Assembly (NCBI RefSeq): GCF_030644225.1
Contig: NZ_CP128650.1
Coordinates: 2,222,001-2,286,000 of the forward strand
Direction: 5' to 3'
Length of the DNA: 64,000 bases
From: Selenomonas dianae
GTDB lineage: Bacteria > Bacillota > Negativicutes > Selenomonadales > Selenomonadaceae
Under the pieces are notes generated by a model. The model did no database searches and had not been told where the DNA came from. It was given only the letters and a program-made list of their open reading frames with translations. The position numbers were made by a program, and so were the translations under genes. How positions within the stretch are numbered: position 1 is the stretch's first letter; each line of letters starts with the position of its first letter. Shown piece by piece: positions 28,231 through 36,655 of the stretch.

Positions 28231-28953
28231 TTACTCTGCCGGCAGGATGAACGAGAGCGAGCTGAACACCTTCTTCGTCACGATCGGGTCGTCCGTCGGG
28301 AAACCGACCTCAACGCCGATGACATTCAGCCCGTTGTTCGCAACGCGTACAGAGATATAGCCGTTCGCATCGGCATTCATCTCATTGGTCAGATCGCCGA
28401 GCACATCCGCGATCACGGGCGCATTCGCATAGGGCTCGCCGTCCTTGTAGATGCGCAGACGGAGCGTATCACCGCGCCGCAGCGTCAACGGATTCACCGC
28501 AGGCACGATCTGGATCGGCACATTGTAGATCGCGCCCGGTGTCACATTCTCATTCCAGTAGTGGATGTTGTACTTGACCGCATAGGTAACCGCCTTGAGA
28601 TTCGGGACGCTCATAAAATCGCGCGTCGGGATCACCTTGCCGTCCGTCGTCTTTGCGAAATAGCCGTAGTCAAAGAACGTCGCCGTCACACCGAGGTCAT
28701 CGCCCGGCACGATGCTGACATTCTTCTCGCCGTCCATGCGCTCCACCGTCGTCGGCTGGAAATTCACATCATAGGCATCAATGTGCTGCACACAGGCGGG
28801 ATTGTAGGCATTGTCGAGCGGCCCCTCGCCGAGCACCAGCGTATGCATATCAATGCGATTTGCAAAGAAAACACCATGCGCGTCTGCGGGTGCTGCATAC
28901 ATGGAGAGACCCATCGCCGCGCCGAGCATTGCCGCCAACATTTTTTTCTTCAT
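28231..28953 (-). CDS. DUF4198 domain secreted protein (paralogue 2)
   Basis: About 240 residues, with the same signal peptide and layout as the gene at 27236; long blocks are identical (GDDLGVTATFFDYGYFAKT, TKKVFSSLSFILPAE). It is probably periplasmic, of unknown ligand. The start ATG 28951-28953 follows GGGAGG. The tandem arrangement, conserved promoter and conserved terminator position indicate an in-situ duplication with later divergence in the middle segment (residues about 95-125). Confidence 0.75.
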   Translation of the reverse strand: MKKKMLAAMLGAAMGLSMYAAPADAHGVFFANRIDMHTLVLGEGPLDNAYNPACVQHIDAYDVNFQPTTVERMDGEKNVSIVPGDDLGVTATFFDYGYFAKTTDGKVIPTRDFMSVPNLKAVTYAVKYNIHYWNENVTPGAIYNVPIQIVPAVNPLTLRRGDTLRLRIYKDGEPYANAPVIADVLGDLTNEMNADANGYISVRVANNGLNVIGVEVGFPTDDPIVTKKVFSSLSFILPAE

Positions 28954-29012
28954 AACATTTCCTCCCATCGTAAAACAAACCGTTCTGCGGGGGATAACCC
29001 GCACTTTTGTTT

Positions 29013-29041
29013 ATTATAGTATAATTGATTTCTATTTGCAA
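29013..29041 (-). promoter_or_regulatory. Promoter of DUF4198 gene 2
   Basis: TTGCAA (29036-29041), a 17-base spacer and TATAAT (29013-29018) on the minus strand, same architecture as the first paralogue. The ISL3 element begins only about 16 bases further upstream. Confidence 0.75.
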
Positions 29042-29056
29042 GAATAAAGAATTTTT

Positions 29057-30360
29057 GGCTCTTTGTCAATAGTTGTGGAGAAAAATAATGGGGATTTTTA
29101 GGATTTTTTTGTACGGCGACTTTGACGCTCTTCGCTGTTGAGAATATACATGATACGCCGACGGAAGTTTGCAAAGCTACGGAATCCGTAGCATACCCGT
29201 TTCAAGGTCTTAATCGTTGTGTTGCAGCCCTCGGTGAATCCATTATTATAGCCGGTACGGATCCCGTTCCAGATTTCCTCTTTCCACTGCTCGGTCGTTT
29301 TTAGAACTCTGATGAATGGCGCAATATTAGAGGCAAGAACGTGTTCCCTAAAATTTCGCAGCCGTTCCTTAAACGTCTTCCGATCGCAGCTGTCAAAGAG
29401 GCGATAGTATTCTTCTTTCAACGCATGGGCGAGGATCAGCTTTTCGGAGAGGCTGAACATCTGCGAGAGTTTTGCCCGTTCTCCTGAGCTGAGTTTATGT
29501 TGTCGTCGAAGCAGAACGCGGCGCGAGTTTTTGAACCATTTCCTATTATGTTTATCAAGTCCCGTCTGGACTTCTTTTCGGATGCTGTCCAGTGCATCGT
29601 TGGCAAGTCGTACCGCGTGAAATTTATCGGCTACGATTTCTGCATTGGGAAGAAAATCTTCAACGAGCCGACGAAAGAGCGGCGATAAATCAATGCTGAC
29701 CAGCGCAACACTTTCACGATCCGCAAGTGGATAGCCTTGGATCCTATCATAGAGTGTTGCAACGCTGCGATCATCAATGATGTCACAACACTTACGCTTC
29801 TCTAAATCGTTGACCACGACCTGAAATTGTGCGCCAGCATTTCCTCGAAACTCATCGATTGAAATAACGGTGCTTAATGTTTTTGGGCTTGCTGCCTCTT
29901 TTTCTTCGACGCAGTTCATCGCTCGCTCAAAATAACGCATAACAGTGTTCGTAGAGATTCCATGTCTGCGTGCAATAAGTGCGGACGGAACAAGTTCGCT
30001 GTGCTCCTTGATAATGTTGTCGATTTCACTGCGAGGAATGCGCTGAAAACGTTCGATGAACGAGTTTTCCTCGAAAAAGGCTTTCCCGCAATCCTGACAA
30101 CGGTAGCGGCGTTTCCGATAGATATAGACCGTATCGGTTGGAAGCCCGCATAAATTTTGCGAGCGATAGGAGTGAACATAGGTATGCTGTGATCCGCAAA
30201 TAGGGCAAACATGATGCTTGCGCGGCAAATGAAATTGTACGCAGCTCTCAGTGGTTATTTCCTTGCAGTCCTCTGGTAGTTTTAATAAAAAAATGTTAAA
30301 ATCCTCGTACATGGAGAAAGCTCCTTTCTGATTGTTTTCGCCAACACACAGTATAGCGAA
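29057..30360 (-). mobile_element. ISL3-family insertion sequence (right boundary uncertain)
   Basis: The left end is placed at GGCTCTTTGTCAATAG (29057 on), which resembles an ISL3 terminal repeat just after the transposase stop. A matching inverted copy is not visible at the transposase start side; only TGGAGAAA recurs near 30360. The element may be truncated or its end unrecognised. It lies between the DUF4198 genes and the ICE. Confidence 0.55.
29098..30312 (-). CDS. ISL3-family transposase
   Basis: About 404 residues from the ATG at 30312 (AAAGGAG upstream). The N-terminal zinc ribbon has CPICGS and CQDCGK. An HTH (ALIARRHGISTNTVMRYFE) and the DDE_Tnp_ISL3 domain follow: ISIDEFRGNAGAQFQVVVNDLEKRKCCDII, SIDLSPLFRRLVEDFLPNAEIVADKFH and the C-terminal GYNNGFTEGCNTTIKTLKR. 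No frameshift is seen, so it may be active. It cuts and joins the IS ends. Confidence 0.93.
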   Translation of the reverse strand: MYEDFNIFLLKLPEDCKEITTESCVQFHLPRKHHVCPICGSQHTYVHSYRSQNLCGLPTDTVYIYRKRRYRCQDCGKAFFEENSFIERFQRIPRSEIDNIIKEHSELVPSALIARRHGISTNTVMRYFERAMNCVEEKEAASPKTLSTVISIDEFRGNAGAQFQVVVNDLEKRKCCDIIDDRSVATLYDRIQGYPLADRESVALVSIDLSPLFRRLVEDFLPNAEIVADKFHAVRLANDALDSIRKEVQTGLDKHNRKWFKNSRRVLLRRQHKLSSGERAKLSQMFSLSEKLILAHALKEEYYRLFDSCDRKTFKERLRNFREHVLASNIAPFIRVLKTTEQWKEEIWNGIRTGYNNGFTEGCNTTIKTLKRVCYGFRSFANFRRRIMYILNSEERQSRRTKKS

Positions 30361-30372
30361 ATTTCTCCATGA

Positions 30373-30416
30373 AAAAAAGGATGGATGCCAGCATTTGCGG
30401 TCATCCATCCTTTTTT
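30373..30416. terminator. Terminator of the ssb-topB operon
   Basis: The 15-bp perfect stem AAAAAAGGATGGATG (30373-30387) / CATCCATCCTTTTTT (30402-30416) has a 14-base loop. A/T runs on both sides make it bidirectional. It is 16 bases after the ssb stop. Confidence 0.85.
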
Positions 30417-30431
30417 GATGAGAAGTATCGG

Positions 30432-30854
30432 TCAAAATGGAATTTCGTCATCATCCACTGTCGGAAACGATGTTTTGGAAACCGATTCATCCGAAACTGT
30501 TTCCGGCAGTTCCTCGTTTGTTTTGCCGTCTCTCTTTTGAGGTGTCAGGAACTCGACCTCCGTGGCGACAACTTTCGTCCAATAGGAAGTGTTTCCCTGT
30601 TCATCTTGACGGCTGTCTGAATCAAGACGACCGATCACATTGATTCGATCACCACGTATCAAATGATCGACACAGGTATCGGCGAGCTTATTCCAAATTT
30701 CAATTTGGAAATAATTGACGGGATACTTCCCCTCCTCGTTTCTTCGAAAACCTTTCTGGACGGCAAGCGGAAAATGAATAACATGCTTCCCTGTCTTGGT
30801 GTAGTGTTCGCGAATGTCCGCAGCGAGACGACCACTCAAAGCTACGTTGTTCAT
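30432..30854 (-). CDS. ssb: Single-stranded DNA-binding protein
   Basis: A 140-residue OB-fold protein (MNNVALSGRLAADIREHYT, FQIEIWNKLADTCVDHLIRGDRINVIGRL) with a disordered tail ending DDDEIPF, the acidic tip that recruits partner proteins. It probably coats transferred single strands during conjugation and is an ICE copy rather than the chromosomal ssb. Its start overlaps the topB stop by one base. Confidence 0.93.
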   Translation of the reverse strand: MNNVALSGRLAADIREHYTKTGKHVIHFPLAVQKGFRRNEEGKYPVNYFQIEIWNKLADTCVDHLIRGDRINVIGRLDSDSRQDEQGNTSYWTKVVATEVEFLTPQKRDGKTNEELPETVSDESVSKTSFPTVDDDEIPF

Positions 30855-32866
30855 CAGAATTTCCTCGCTTTCATTGTTGGACGTTTGGGGGCTGTATCCG
30901 GTTTTCCATTTTTATCCGGCAGCGTCGCTTTACATTCCGGATAACCGGAGCAAGCCCAGAAGAACCCTTTCGTTCCTTTTCTACGCACCATCGCCTTGCC
31001 GCATTGCGGACACTTCACAATATTTTTCGGTGGGGAAATCGTTGAGGTTTTCGCGTTTTCAAGCAGTTCCCGCACATAGACTTCCTGCTGCGCAGAAAAA
31101 TCTTCGACAGACATGCTTCCGCTGCTGATCGCATCCAGATCATTCTCCCATTGCGCAGTAATGTCCGGAAAGATAATTTTGTCCGGTAGAATTTTGCACA
31201 GCGAGATGCCTAGTTCGTTCGGCACGAAGTTATTTTTTTCGAGCCGGACATAGCCGCGCTTCTGGATGACTTCAATCACTTCGGCGCGTGTTGCTTCCGT
31301 TCCAATCCCGGAACACTCTTTGAGTGTTTCTTTGAGTTCCTTATCTTTTACATACTTATGGATCTCTTTCATCGCCTTTAGGAGTGTTGCCGGAGTAAAA
31401 CGCGGCGGCGGTTTTGTTACGCCCTCCTGAATCTTCCCATCCTGATATGTGACGGAATCTCCTCCACGGACGCTTGGAAGATTCTGCACCTCATCGGCAC
31501 CATCCTTTGCTTTATCATCGGTCTGCTTTTGATAGAGTACTTTCCAACCGTCCTGCAAAATCACTTTTCCGCTTGCCGTAAAGATTTCCTCTCCAACGGA
31601 AACGTCGATTTTCGTAGAGAGAAATTCCTGCGCCGGATAAAACTGTGCGATGTAGGCACGCGCAATGAGTCCGTAAAGATTTTTTTCCTTTTCCGAGAGT
31701 GTCGCATAATCAGGGCGAACGGTCGTCGGAATGATCGCATGATGCGCTGAAATCTTTTTATCGTTCCACGCGCGGCTCTTGATGCTGCGATCCGCTTTTT
31801 CAGCAAACGCGGAAAACGGCGCAGAGAGTGCGGCAAGATTTTCTAAGATCGCATCTTTATCGGCAAGCTGATTCTCCGGCAAATAGTCGCAGTCGGATCG
31901 TGGATAGCTTGTGTACTTCTTTTCGTAGAGGGACTGCTGCGCATCAAGAACATCCTGCGGTGAATATCCAAACACTTTGCCGGCATCGATTTGCAGCGCA
32001 GAGAGTGAATACGGAAGCCGCTGTGCCGCTGTCCCTTTCTTCTGCTCTACACTGGAAATTTTCGCAGGAGATTTTTTTACTTCTATTATAATGCGCTCTG
32101 CAACATTCTTTTCGATGATGCGCCCTTCCCCATCGACCCCATCAAGTTCGCGCGGCTTCCATTTTGTGAGAAAGCTGCCGTTTTCATGCTGCCAAAGAAT
32201 GCGCGGCGTGAAGAACGTCACCGGGCGAAATTGCTGGATTTCAATTTCGCGCCGGATGACAAGCCCCATCGTCGGCGTTTGCACTCTTCCGACGCTGACC
32301 GTATTCGTATACCCCGCCTCACGCGCACGAATCGTATAGATGCGTGAAAGGTTCATTCCGATGAGCCAGTCGGCGCGACTGCGTGCAAGAGCGGAATTGC
32401 GCAGACCGACAAACTCATCATTGCTGCGCAAACTCCGCAGCGCATCCGCGACGGATTTTTCATCCAGCGCATTGAGGAGAATACGTCGGATCGGCTTTGC
32501 TCGCAAAACGCCAAGTTCGCTTAGCACTTCATCAACGAGGAGCTGCCCCTCACGATCCGGATCGCCGGCATGAACAATCTCATCCGCATCCTTCACAAGT
32601 GCACGGATAATTTTGTACTGCTTCGCGGTACTCTGCTTTACCTTCATCTTCCATGCAGATGGAAGAATCGGTAAATCCTCGATACGCCACTTTGCATATT
32701 TTTCATCGTATTCCTCAGGACTGCATTGTTCGAGGATATGACCGAAGCACCATGTTACAACGTCATTCCCTGCGTAGATACATCCGTCTCCTGCAGTGCA
32801 TTTTCCAAGTCCCTGCGCAATCGCACGCCCGAGACTGGGTTTCTCTGCGATAAAAAGACGCTTCAC
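30854..32866 (-). CDS. topB: DNA topoisomerase III (type IA)
   Basis: 670 residues: the Toprim domain starts MKRLFIAEKPSLGRAIAQGLG and contains DPDREGQLLVDEVL. The active-site tyrosine lies in YTSYPRSDCDYLP. The C-terminus has one zinc finger (CPQCGKAMVRRKG...CSGYPEC). Such TopB enzymes are common on ICEs and help resolve DNA during transfer or replication. It overlaps the upstream coiled-coil gene by four bases (ATGA). Confidence 0.95.
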   Translation of the reverse strand: MKRLFIAEKPSLGRAIAQGLGKCTAGDGCIYAGNDVVTWCFGHILEQCSPEEYDEKYAKWRIEDLPILPSAWKMKVKQSTAKQYKIIRALVKDADEIVHAGDPDREGQLLVDEVLSELGVLRAKPIRRILLNALDEKSVADALRSLRSNDEFVGLRNSALARSRADWLIGMNLSRIYTIRAREAGYTNTVSVGRVQTPTMGLVIRREIEIQQFRPVTFFTPRILWQHENGSFLTKWKPRELDGVDGEGRIIEKNVAERIIIEVKKSPAKISSVEQKKGTAAQRLPYSLSALQIDAGKVFGYSPQDVLDAQQSLYEKKYTSYPRSDCDYLPENQLADKDAILENLAALSAPFSAFAEKADRSIKSRAWNDKKISAHHAIIPTTVRPDYATLSEKEKNLYGLIARAYIAQFYPAQEFLSTKIDVSVGEEIFTASGKVILQDGWKVLYQKQTDDKAKDGADEVQNLPSVRGGDSVTYQDGKIQEGVTKPPPRFTPATLLKAMKEIHKYVKDKELKETLKECSGIGTEATRAEVIEVIQKRGYVRLEKNNFVPNELGISLCKILPDKIIFPDITAQWENDLDAISSGSMSVEDFSAQQEVYVRELLENAKTSTISPPKNIVKCPQCGKAMVRRKGTKGFFWACSGYPECKATLPDKNGKPDTAPKRPTMKARKF

Positions 32867-33201
32867 ATCATCGCCCCCTCATGCGCTTCGCTCTCCGCAT
32901 TTTCTTCGGTCGCATACGCTTGCTGCTGCATGACTTCCTGCTCCTTTTTTTCCTGTGCAAGCGCATAGAGGCGTTCCAGTTCCTGCGGCGTGTCAAATCC
33001 CATCGCAACAACTTTTTCACCGATGATCGCGCTACGCATCTTCTGGATGTCGCTGATCGCTTTTTTGCAGGTACGGATTTTCTGCTGTGCGCTCTTCAGC
33101 CCCTTTTCAGCCTTTTCCAAAGACTTCATGTGCTTTTGGAGCTGATCGTCGATTTTTGCAAGCATATCCTTCGTCTCATTCTTCTCGTTTTCAACTGACA
33201 T
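32863..33201 (-). CDS. Small coiled-coil protein (DUF3847-like)
   Basis: 112 residues, highly charged, with a predicted coiled coil (KIDDQLQKHMKSLEKAEKGLKSAQQKI) followed by GFDTPQELERLYALAQEKKE. It resembles the DUF3847 proteins of mobile elements, which have no known role. It is the first gene of the operon with topB and ssb, with AGGAGG before the ATG and a stop overlapping topB. Confidence 0.65.
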   Translation of the reverse strand: MSVENEKNETKDMLAKIDDQLQKHMKSLEKAEKGLKSAQQKIRTCKKAISDIQKMRSAIIGEKVVAMGFDTPQELERLYALAQEKKEQEVMQQQAYATEENAESEAHEGAMM

Positions 33202-33283
33202 AGAAATCGCCTCCTACAAAGTTTGCCTTGTTGGCAAAAATAACATTTCGCTTCTTGCTGCATTTTATCACAGCAATCTCCGA

Positions 33284-33320
33284 TGGCACAACATATTGTG
33301 CCATGTGACAAATCTGTCAC
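33284..33320. promoter_or_regulatory. Two palindromes upstream of the relaxase promoter
   Basis: TGGCACAACATATTGTGCCA (33284-33303, arms of eight bases) and GTGACA-4-TGTCAC (33305-33320), the second abutting the -35 box at 33321. A third, weaker pair TTTGCC-5-GGCAAA lies at 33222-33238. They look like operators for an ICE regulator acting on the divergent promoters. Confidence 0.55.
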
Positions 33321-33349
33321 TTGATATAGTGGTATCACGATAGTATAAT
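33321..33349 (+). promoter_or_regulatory. Promoter of the relaxase gene
   Basis: TTGATA (33321-33326), a 17-base spacer and TATAAT (33344-33349), close to consensus. The transcript would start near 33356 and carry the oriT hairpin in a leader of about 215 bases. Confidence 0.75.
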
Positions 33350-33383
33350 CAGGGGGTCTTGAGAGGTTTCGAGGTGCACTTAG

Positions 33384-33420
33384 GAGTTTCTCACGGGTGA
33401 GAAACTCGGTGCAGGAACGG
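33384..33420 (+). other. Predicted origin of transfer (oriT)
   Basis: The perfect 10-bp inverted repeat GAGTTTCTCA-CGGG-TGAGAAACTC (33384-33407) is followed directly by GGTGCAGGAACGGC. MOBQ plasmids such as RSF1010 have a similar repeat (AGTTTCTC / GAGAAACT) with the nick in a GGTAA...GCGCC stretch just after it (from memory). The location beside a MobA/MobL relaxase supports the call. The nick position is not determined. A second repeat, AGAATCA-8-TGATTCT (33431-33452), lies downstream. The gap 33202-33569 holds only these sites and the promoter. Confidence 0.65.
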
Positions 33421-33569
33421 CAAAAAACGCAGAATCATAAAAATGTGATTCTCACAAAAATTTAATGATTCTGTTCTGCCAATCGCCTACGCTCCTTGAA
33501 CCTTCGGTTTCGCAAAAATGACGAGAATCCGTAACCTATATTCGCAGAATAACGAGAGGAGATGAGATC

Positions 33570-36500
33570 ATGGCGTGCTATCACTTCCGTTTGAAGTCGG
33601 ACAAGAAGCCGAATGGTATGCGTGTCTCATCGGCAGAACACATCTCGTATGTGAACCGCGAAGGAAAATATCAGGATGCAGACAGCAGATTTATCCTGCA
33701 AACAGGAAGTTATAAAAATACGATTTACGGCACTCATCCAATTCTGTCGCTGCCGAAAAAACCGATGCTGCTCTATAGCAGTCCCTTCGGAAATATCAAG
33801 CTCGACGCACACGGTATTCACGTCAGTCACGGGGCATCCATCGAGACACAGGCAATCGCACTCAGGACAGCGCAGAAAATTTTCGGCGATGAACTCGGTG
33901 TTCATGGAGATGAGGGTTTCACGCGCAATCTCCTGATCGCCGAAAGAGACCTTCAGCTGGGTGCGCATTTTTCGGATGCGGACTTGGAGCGTGCCAACGA
34001 AAAGATGCAGAAGGAGCGTGAAGAGATTGAATGGCAGCGAGGACTCGCTCAAGGATCTGCTATCAGTGCTCGACGATACACCGGAGCAGACAGCGATGGA
34101 GGAACATTTGGAAGAAGTGGGCTTGCCCGTATACGAGGAGACTGGAAGTCCGGAGCCGATGGATTCGACATCAGCGTATTCCAGTCAGACGCTCCTCAAT
34201 CTACCATCGAAACTCTTACCCAAAAAGGACTTCACCTGCATGTTCTGCCCGGCGGCAATGTGGCTCACAAAAGGAGACGTACTCATCTGTTTTTGTCGGA
34301 TGATGAAAAGCGTATGCTTTACCTCGACGGAGGAAGACGAGAGTCTAATCTTGCTATGCGATGGTCCCTTTCTCGTGGACGCAGAGGCGAAATAGAAAAA
34401 GCCGCAGATTCCATTCTCGGCGTTTTGCAGAAAAACGTCGATGGCGATTTTGCGTTTGCACATCTACAGTACATCAATCGCGAAGCCGCATTCACGAATC
34501 GCGGCGGCTGCGTCGCTACCGGTCATCACCTTCCGCAGTGGGCGAACGATTCCCCGCTGCGCTTTTTCCATGCAGCCGATCGATTCGAACGCTCAAATGG
34601 TGAGCGATATAAAGAAATCGTCTTTTCGCTCCCGCAGGAACTTACAACGGAACAAAACAGAGAGATCATCGACCGCTTTCTCGAAAAGCATCTAAAGGGG
34701 CACTATTACGCATGGGCGATTCACGAAAAGATCGGAGCAATGTCTGGTGGTGAGCGTCATCCGCATGTGCACATCATGTTCTCAACGCGCGAACTGGATG
34801 CCATCGAGCGGACAAAAGAGCGCACGCCCGAAACTTTTTTCAAGCGTGCCAATACGAACACGCCGGAACGCGGCGGATGTCCAAAAGCAGAAAAGTGGGT
34901 CGGCAAAGATCGACGGGAGTATCTTCTCACCATGCGCGAAGATTATGCACGCATTCAAAATGATGTGCTCGAAAAATACGATATTCCGGTGCGCGTCAGT
35001 CATCTCTGCCTCGAAGCCCAAAAGATGCAAGCGGAGATGCGCGGTGACTGGGTGCTTGCAGAGATTTTGGATCGTCTTCCGCAGACTTCCACATCGCCGA
35101 TCTCCATCATCCGCGACGATGATGTCGTGCGCCGCCAAAAGCAACTGCGCAAATTCAACGATCAACGAACGGATCAGATCATCCGTCGCGCTCTTGAAAA
35201 CGATGCAGAGAAAGAAGAAGATGCGCAGCGGATGTTTTCTGCTGCGTGCGAAACACATGATTTGCTGCGCAACGAACTTCTTTCCCAATACGAACAACAC
35301 GATCAGGAGGAAATCGAAGCACAGAAAAATGAATTGGAAGACGCACGGAAAGAAGTAGAGGTCTTAGGTTCTCTCGTCATGTGGGGAAAGGATGCGCTCG
35401 AAGAAGCACGCCTCGACTTCCTCGGCGAAGAGGGCAGAGAGGCGTGGAGCACGGTCATGTCGTTACGCAAAGATTTGAACGAGGCGAAAGAGTTCAGTGC
35501 ATCGTTTCAGCTTCCCCCGGATGCCTCAGAGGAAGAGGATGTCGCGATGGGCGAACTCGAGATCGCCATGCACAAGCGCATACAGAAACTCACACAGGAA
35601 TACAAAGACGCGGCAAAGAAGTTGCAGCCCCATCTCAAAAAACTCAGTGCACGCAGCACACATAAAAACATTCAGCATCGCATAAACGACTACCTTTTCC
35701 GGAACGAACTTCCAAAGGCACGCTATCTAAAAGCTCTGAAAAAGTACGCTGATCTTGCAGAGAAAACAAGATGCAAGCTGGATAACGTGCGCTGCGCGTT
35801 CGCAGCGCAGAACAAGTATGATCTCATGCGAGACGATCTTTCGATGACGCTCGACGATGTAACATCGATTCTGCGCCATGCGAAGCAGCACGCCGATCAT
35901 CAGGTGCGCAGCAAAGCAGCGGAGCTTGTTGCTGCACGCAAGGAAGTGCTCTCATACGAGCGCATCATACAGATTGCAGAAAACATCTATGAGCGCGGCG
36001 GTATCAAACGACTGCGCGAACGAGAACGCAAACTCGCAAAGAACGAAGAGTATCTTACAAACGACAAGGAAGCACTCACAAATGATGAGCGTGTGTTTAT
36101 GGCAAAACCGATACCGAACGGTCATGAACTTTTTGGCAGTCAAAAAGCGGCGTATGAAAACGAGAAGCGAGAACTCGCCGATCGTCGGAAAGAACTTTCA
36201 GAGAGAGCTATGCGACTTGCGGATGAACGCAGAGAATGTGCCCGTCTGCGCAGCGAGATCGATGCACGTCGCGATACGCCGGAGGCAGAAAGAAAGATCC
36301 AGCAGATTGCCGTCGGCATTATGCGCAAGAACTGGTCTGCCGTCATGAACGTAAAAAAAATTGCCGCAGAGCTGGAAGCTCTACAGCAAAAATATGATAC
36401 CGCCGATGCGCGTGTAAACGCAGTTGAAGCCGAACGCGACAAACGCGGCGGTGCTGCGCGTGTCGTCTCGAAGGGCGGTCGGAGTGGCGGCTCACCGATG

Positions 36501-36653
36501 GATGATGCACGCGCGATTGCAGATCAGCTGCGCGGCGTGCCGACCACTCAGCTGGTCGCAAAGGATCGTGATGACCGCATGGATGAAAACTGGACGCTGA
36601 TGTCGGCGTTCGAGCGTGACGAGATCGCTGAAGAATCTGCACGAGGACGGTAA
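33570..36653 (+). CDS. MobA/MobL-family relaxase with N-terminal extension
   Basis: 1027 residues. The relaxase domain begins near residue 290 with FAHLQYINREAAFTNRGGC, continues through ADRFERSNGERYKEIVFSLP, and carries the HUH motif GGERHPHVHIMFS (about residue 396) and FFKRANTNTPERGG. It nicks oriT, stays covalently bound and leads the strand into the recipient. The first ~290 residues repeat a YVNREGKYQD-like element and have no catalytic histidines. The rest is long charged coiled coil. AGAGGAG precedes the ATG. It is transcribed opposite to the rest of the ICE. Confidence 0.88.
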   Translation: MACYHFRLKSDKKPNGMRVSSAEHISYVNREGKYQDADSRFILQTGSYKNTIYGTHPILSLPKKPMLLYSSPFGNIKLDAHGIHVSHGASIETQAIALRTAQKIFGDELGVHGDEGFTRNLLIAERDLQLGAHFSDADLERANEKMQKEREEIEWQRGLAQGSAISARRYTGADSDGGTFGRSGLARIRGDWKSGADGFDISVFQSDAPQSTIETLTQKGLHLHVLPGGNVAHKRRRTHLFLSDDEKRMLYLDGGRRESNLAMRWSLSRGRRGEIEKAADSILGVLQKNVDGDFAFAHLQYINREAAFTNRGGCVATGHHLPQWANDSPLRFFHAADRFERSNGERYKEIVFSLPQELTTEQNREIIDRFLEKHLKGHYYAWAIHEKIGAMSGGERHPHVHIMFSTRELDAIERTKERTPETFFKRANTNTPERGGCPKAEKWVGKDRREYLLTMREDYARIQNDVLEKYDIPVRVSHLCLEAQKMQAEMRGDWVLAEILDRLPQTSTSPISIIRDDDVVRRQKQLRKFNDQRTDQIIRRALENDAEKEEDAQRMFSAACETHDLLRNELLSQYEQHDQEEIEAQKNELEDARKEVEVLGSLVMWGKDALEEARLDFLGEEGREAWSTVMSLRKDLNEAKEFSASFQLPPDASEEEDVAMGELEIAMHKRIQKLTQEYKDAAKKLQPHLKKLSARSTHKNIQHRINDYLFRNELPKARYLKALKKYADLAEKTRCKLDNVRCAFAAQNKYDLMRDDLSMTLDDVTSILRHAKQHADHQVRSKAAELVAARKEVLSYERIIQIAENIYERGGIKRLRERERKLAKNEEYLTNDKEALTNDERVFMAKPIPNGHELFGSQKAAYENEKRELADRRKELSERAMRLADERRECARLRSEIDARRDTPEAERKIQQIAVGIMRKNWSAVMNVKKIAAELEALQQKYDTADARVNAVEAERDKRGGAARVVSKGGRSGGSPMDDARAIADQLRGVPTTQLVAKDRDDRMDENWTLMSAFERDEIAEESARGR

Positions 36654-36655
36654 CG

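Noticed and set aside
33961-34395. Possible frameshift or overlapping gene in the relaxase (another frame reads 144 residues)
   Set aside because: The relaxase frame itself stays open and reads sensibly before, through and after this stretch, and the alternative frame matches nothing I recognise.
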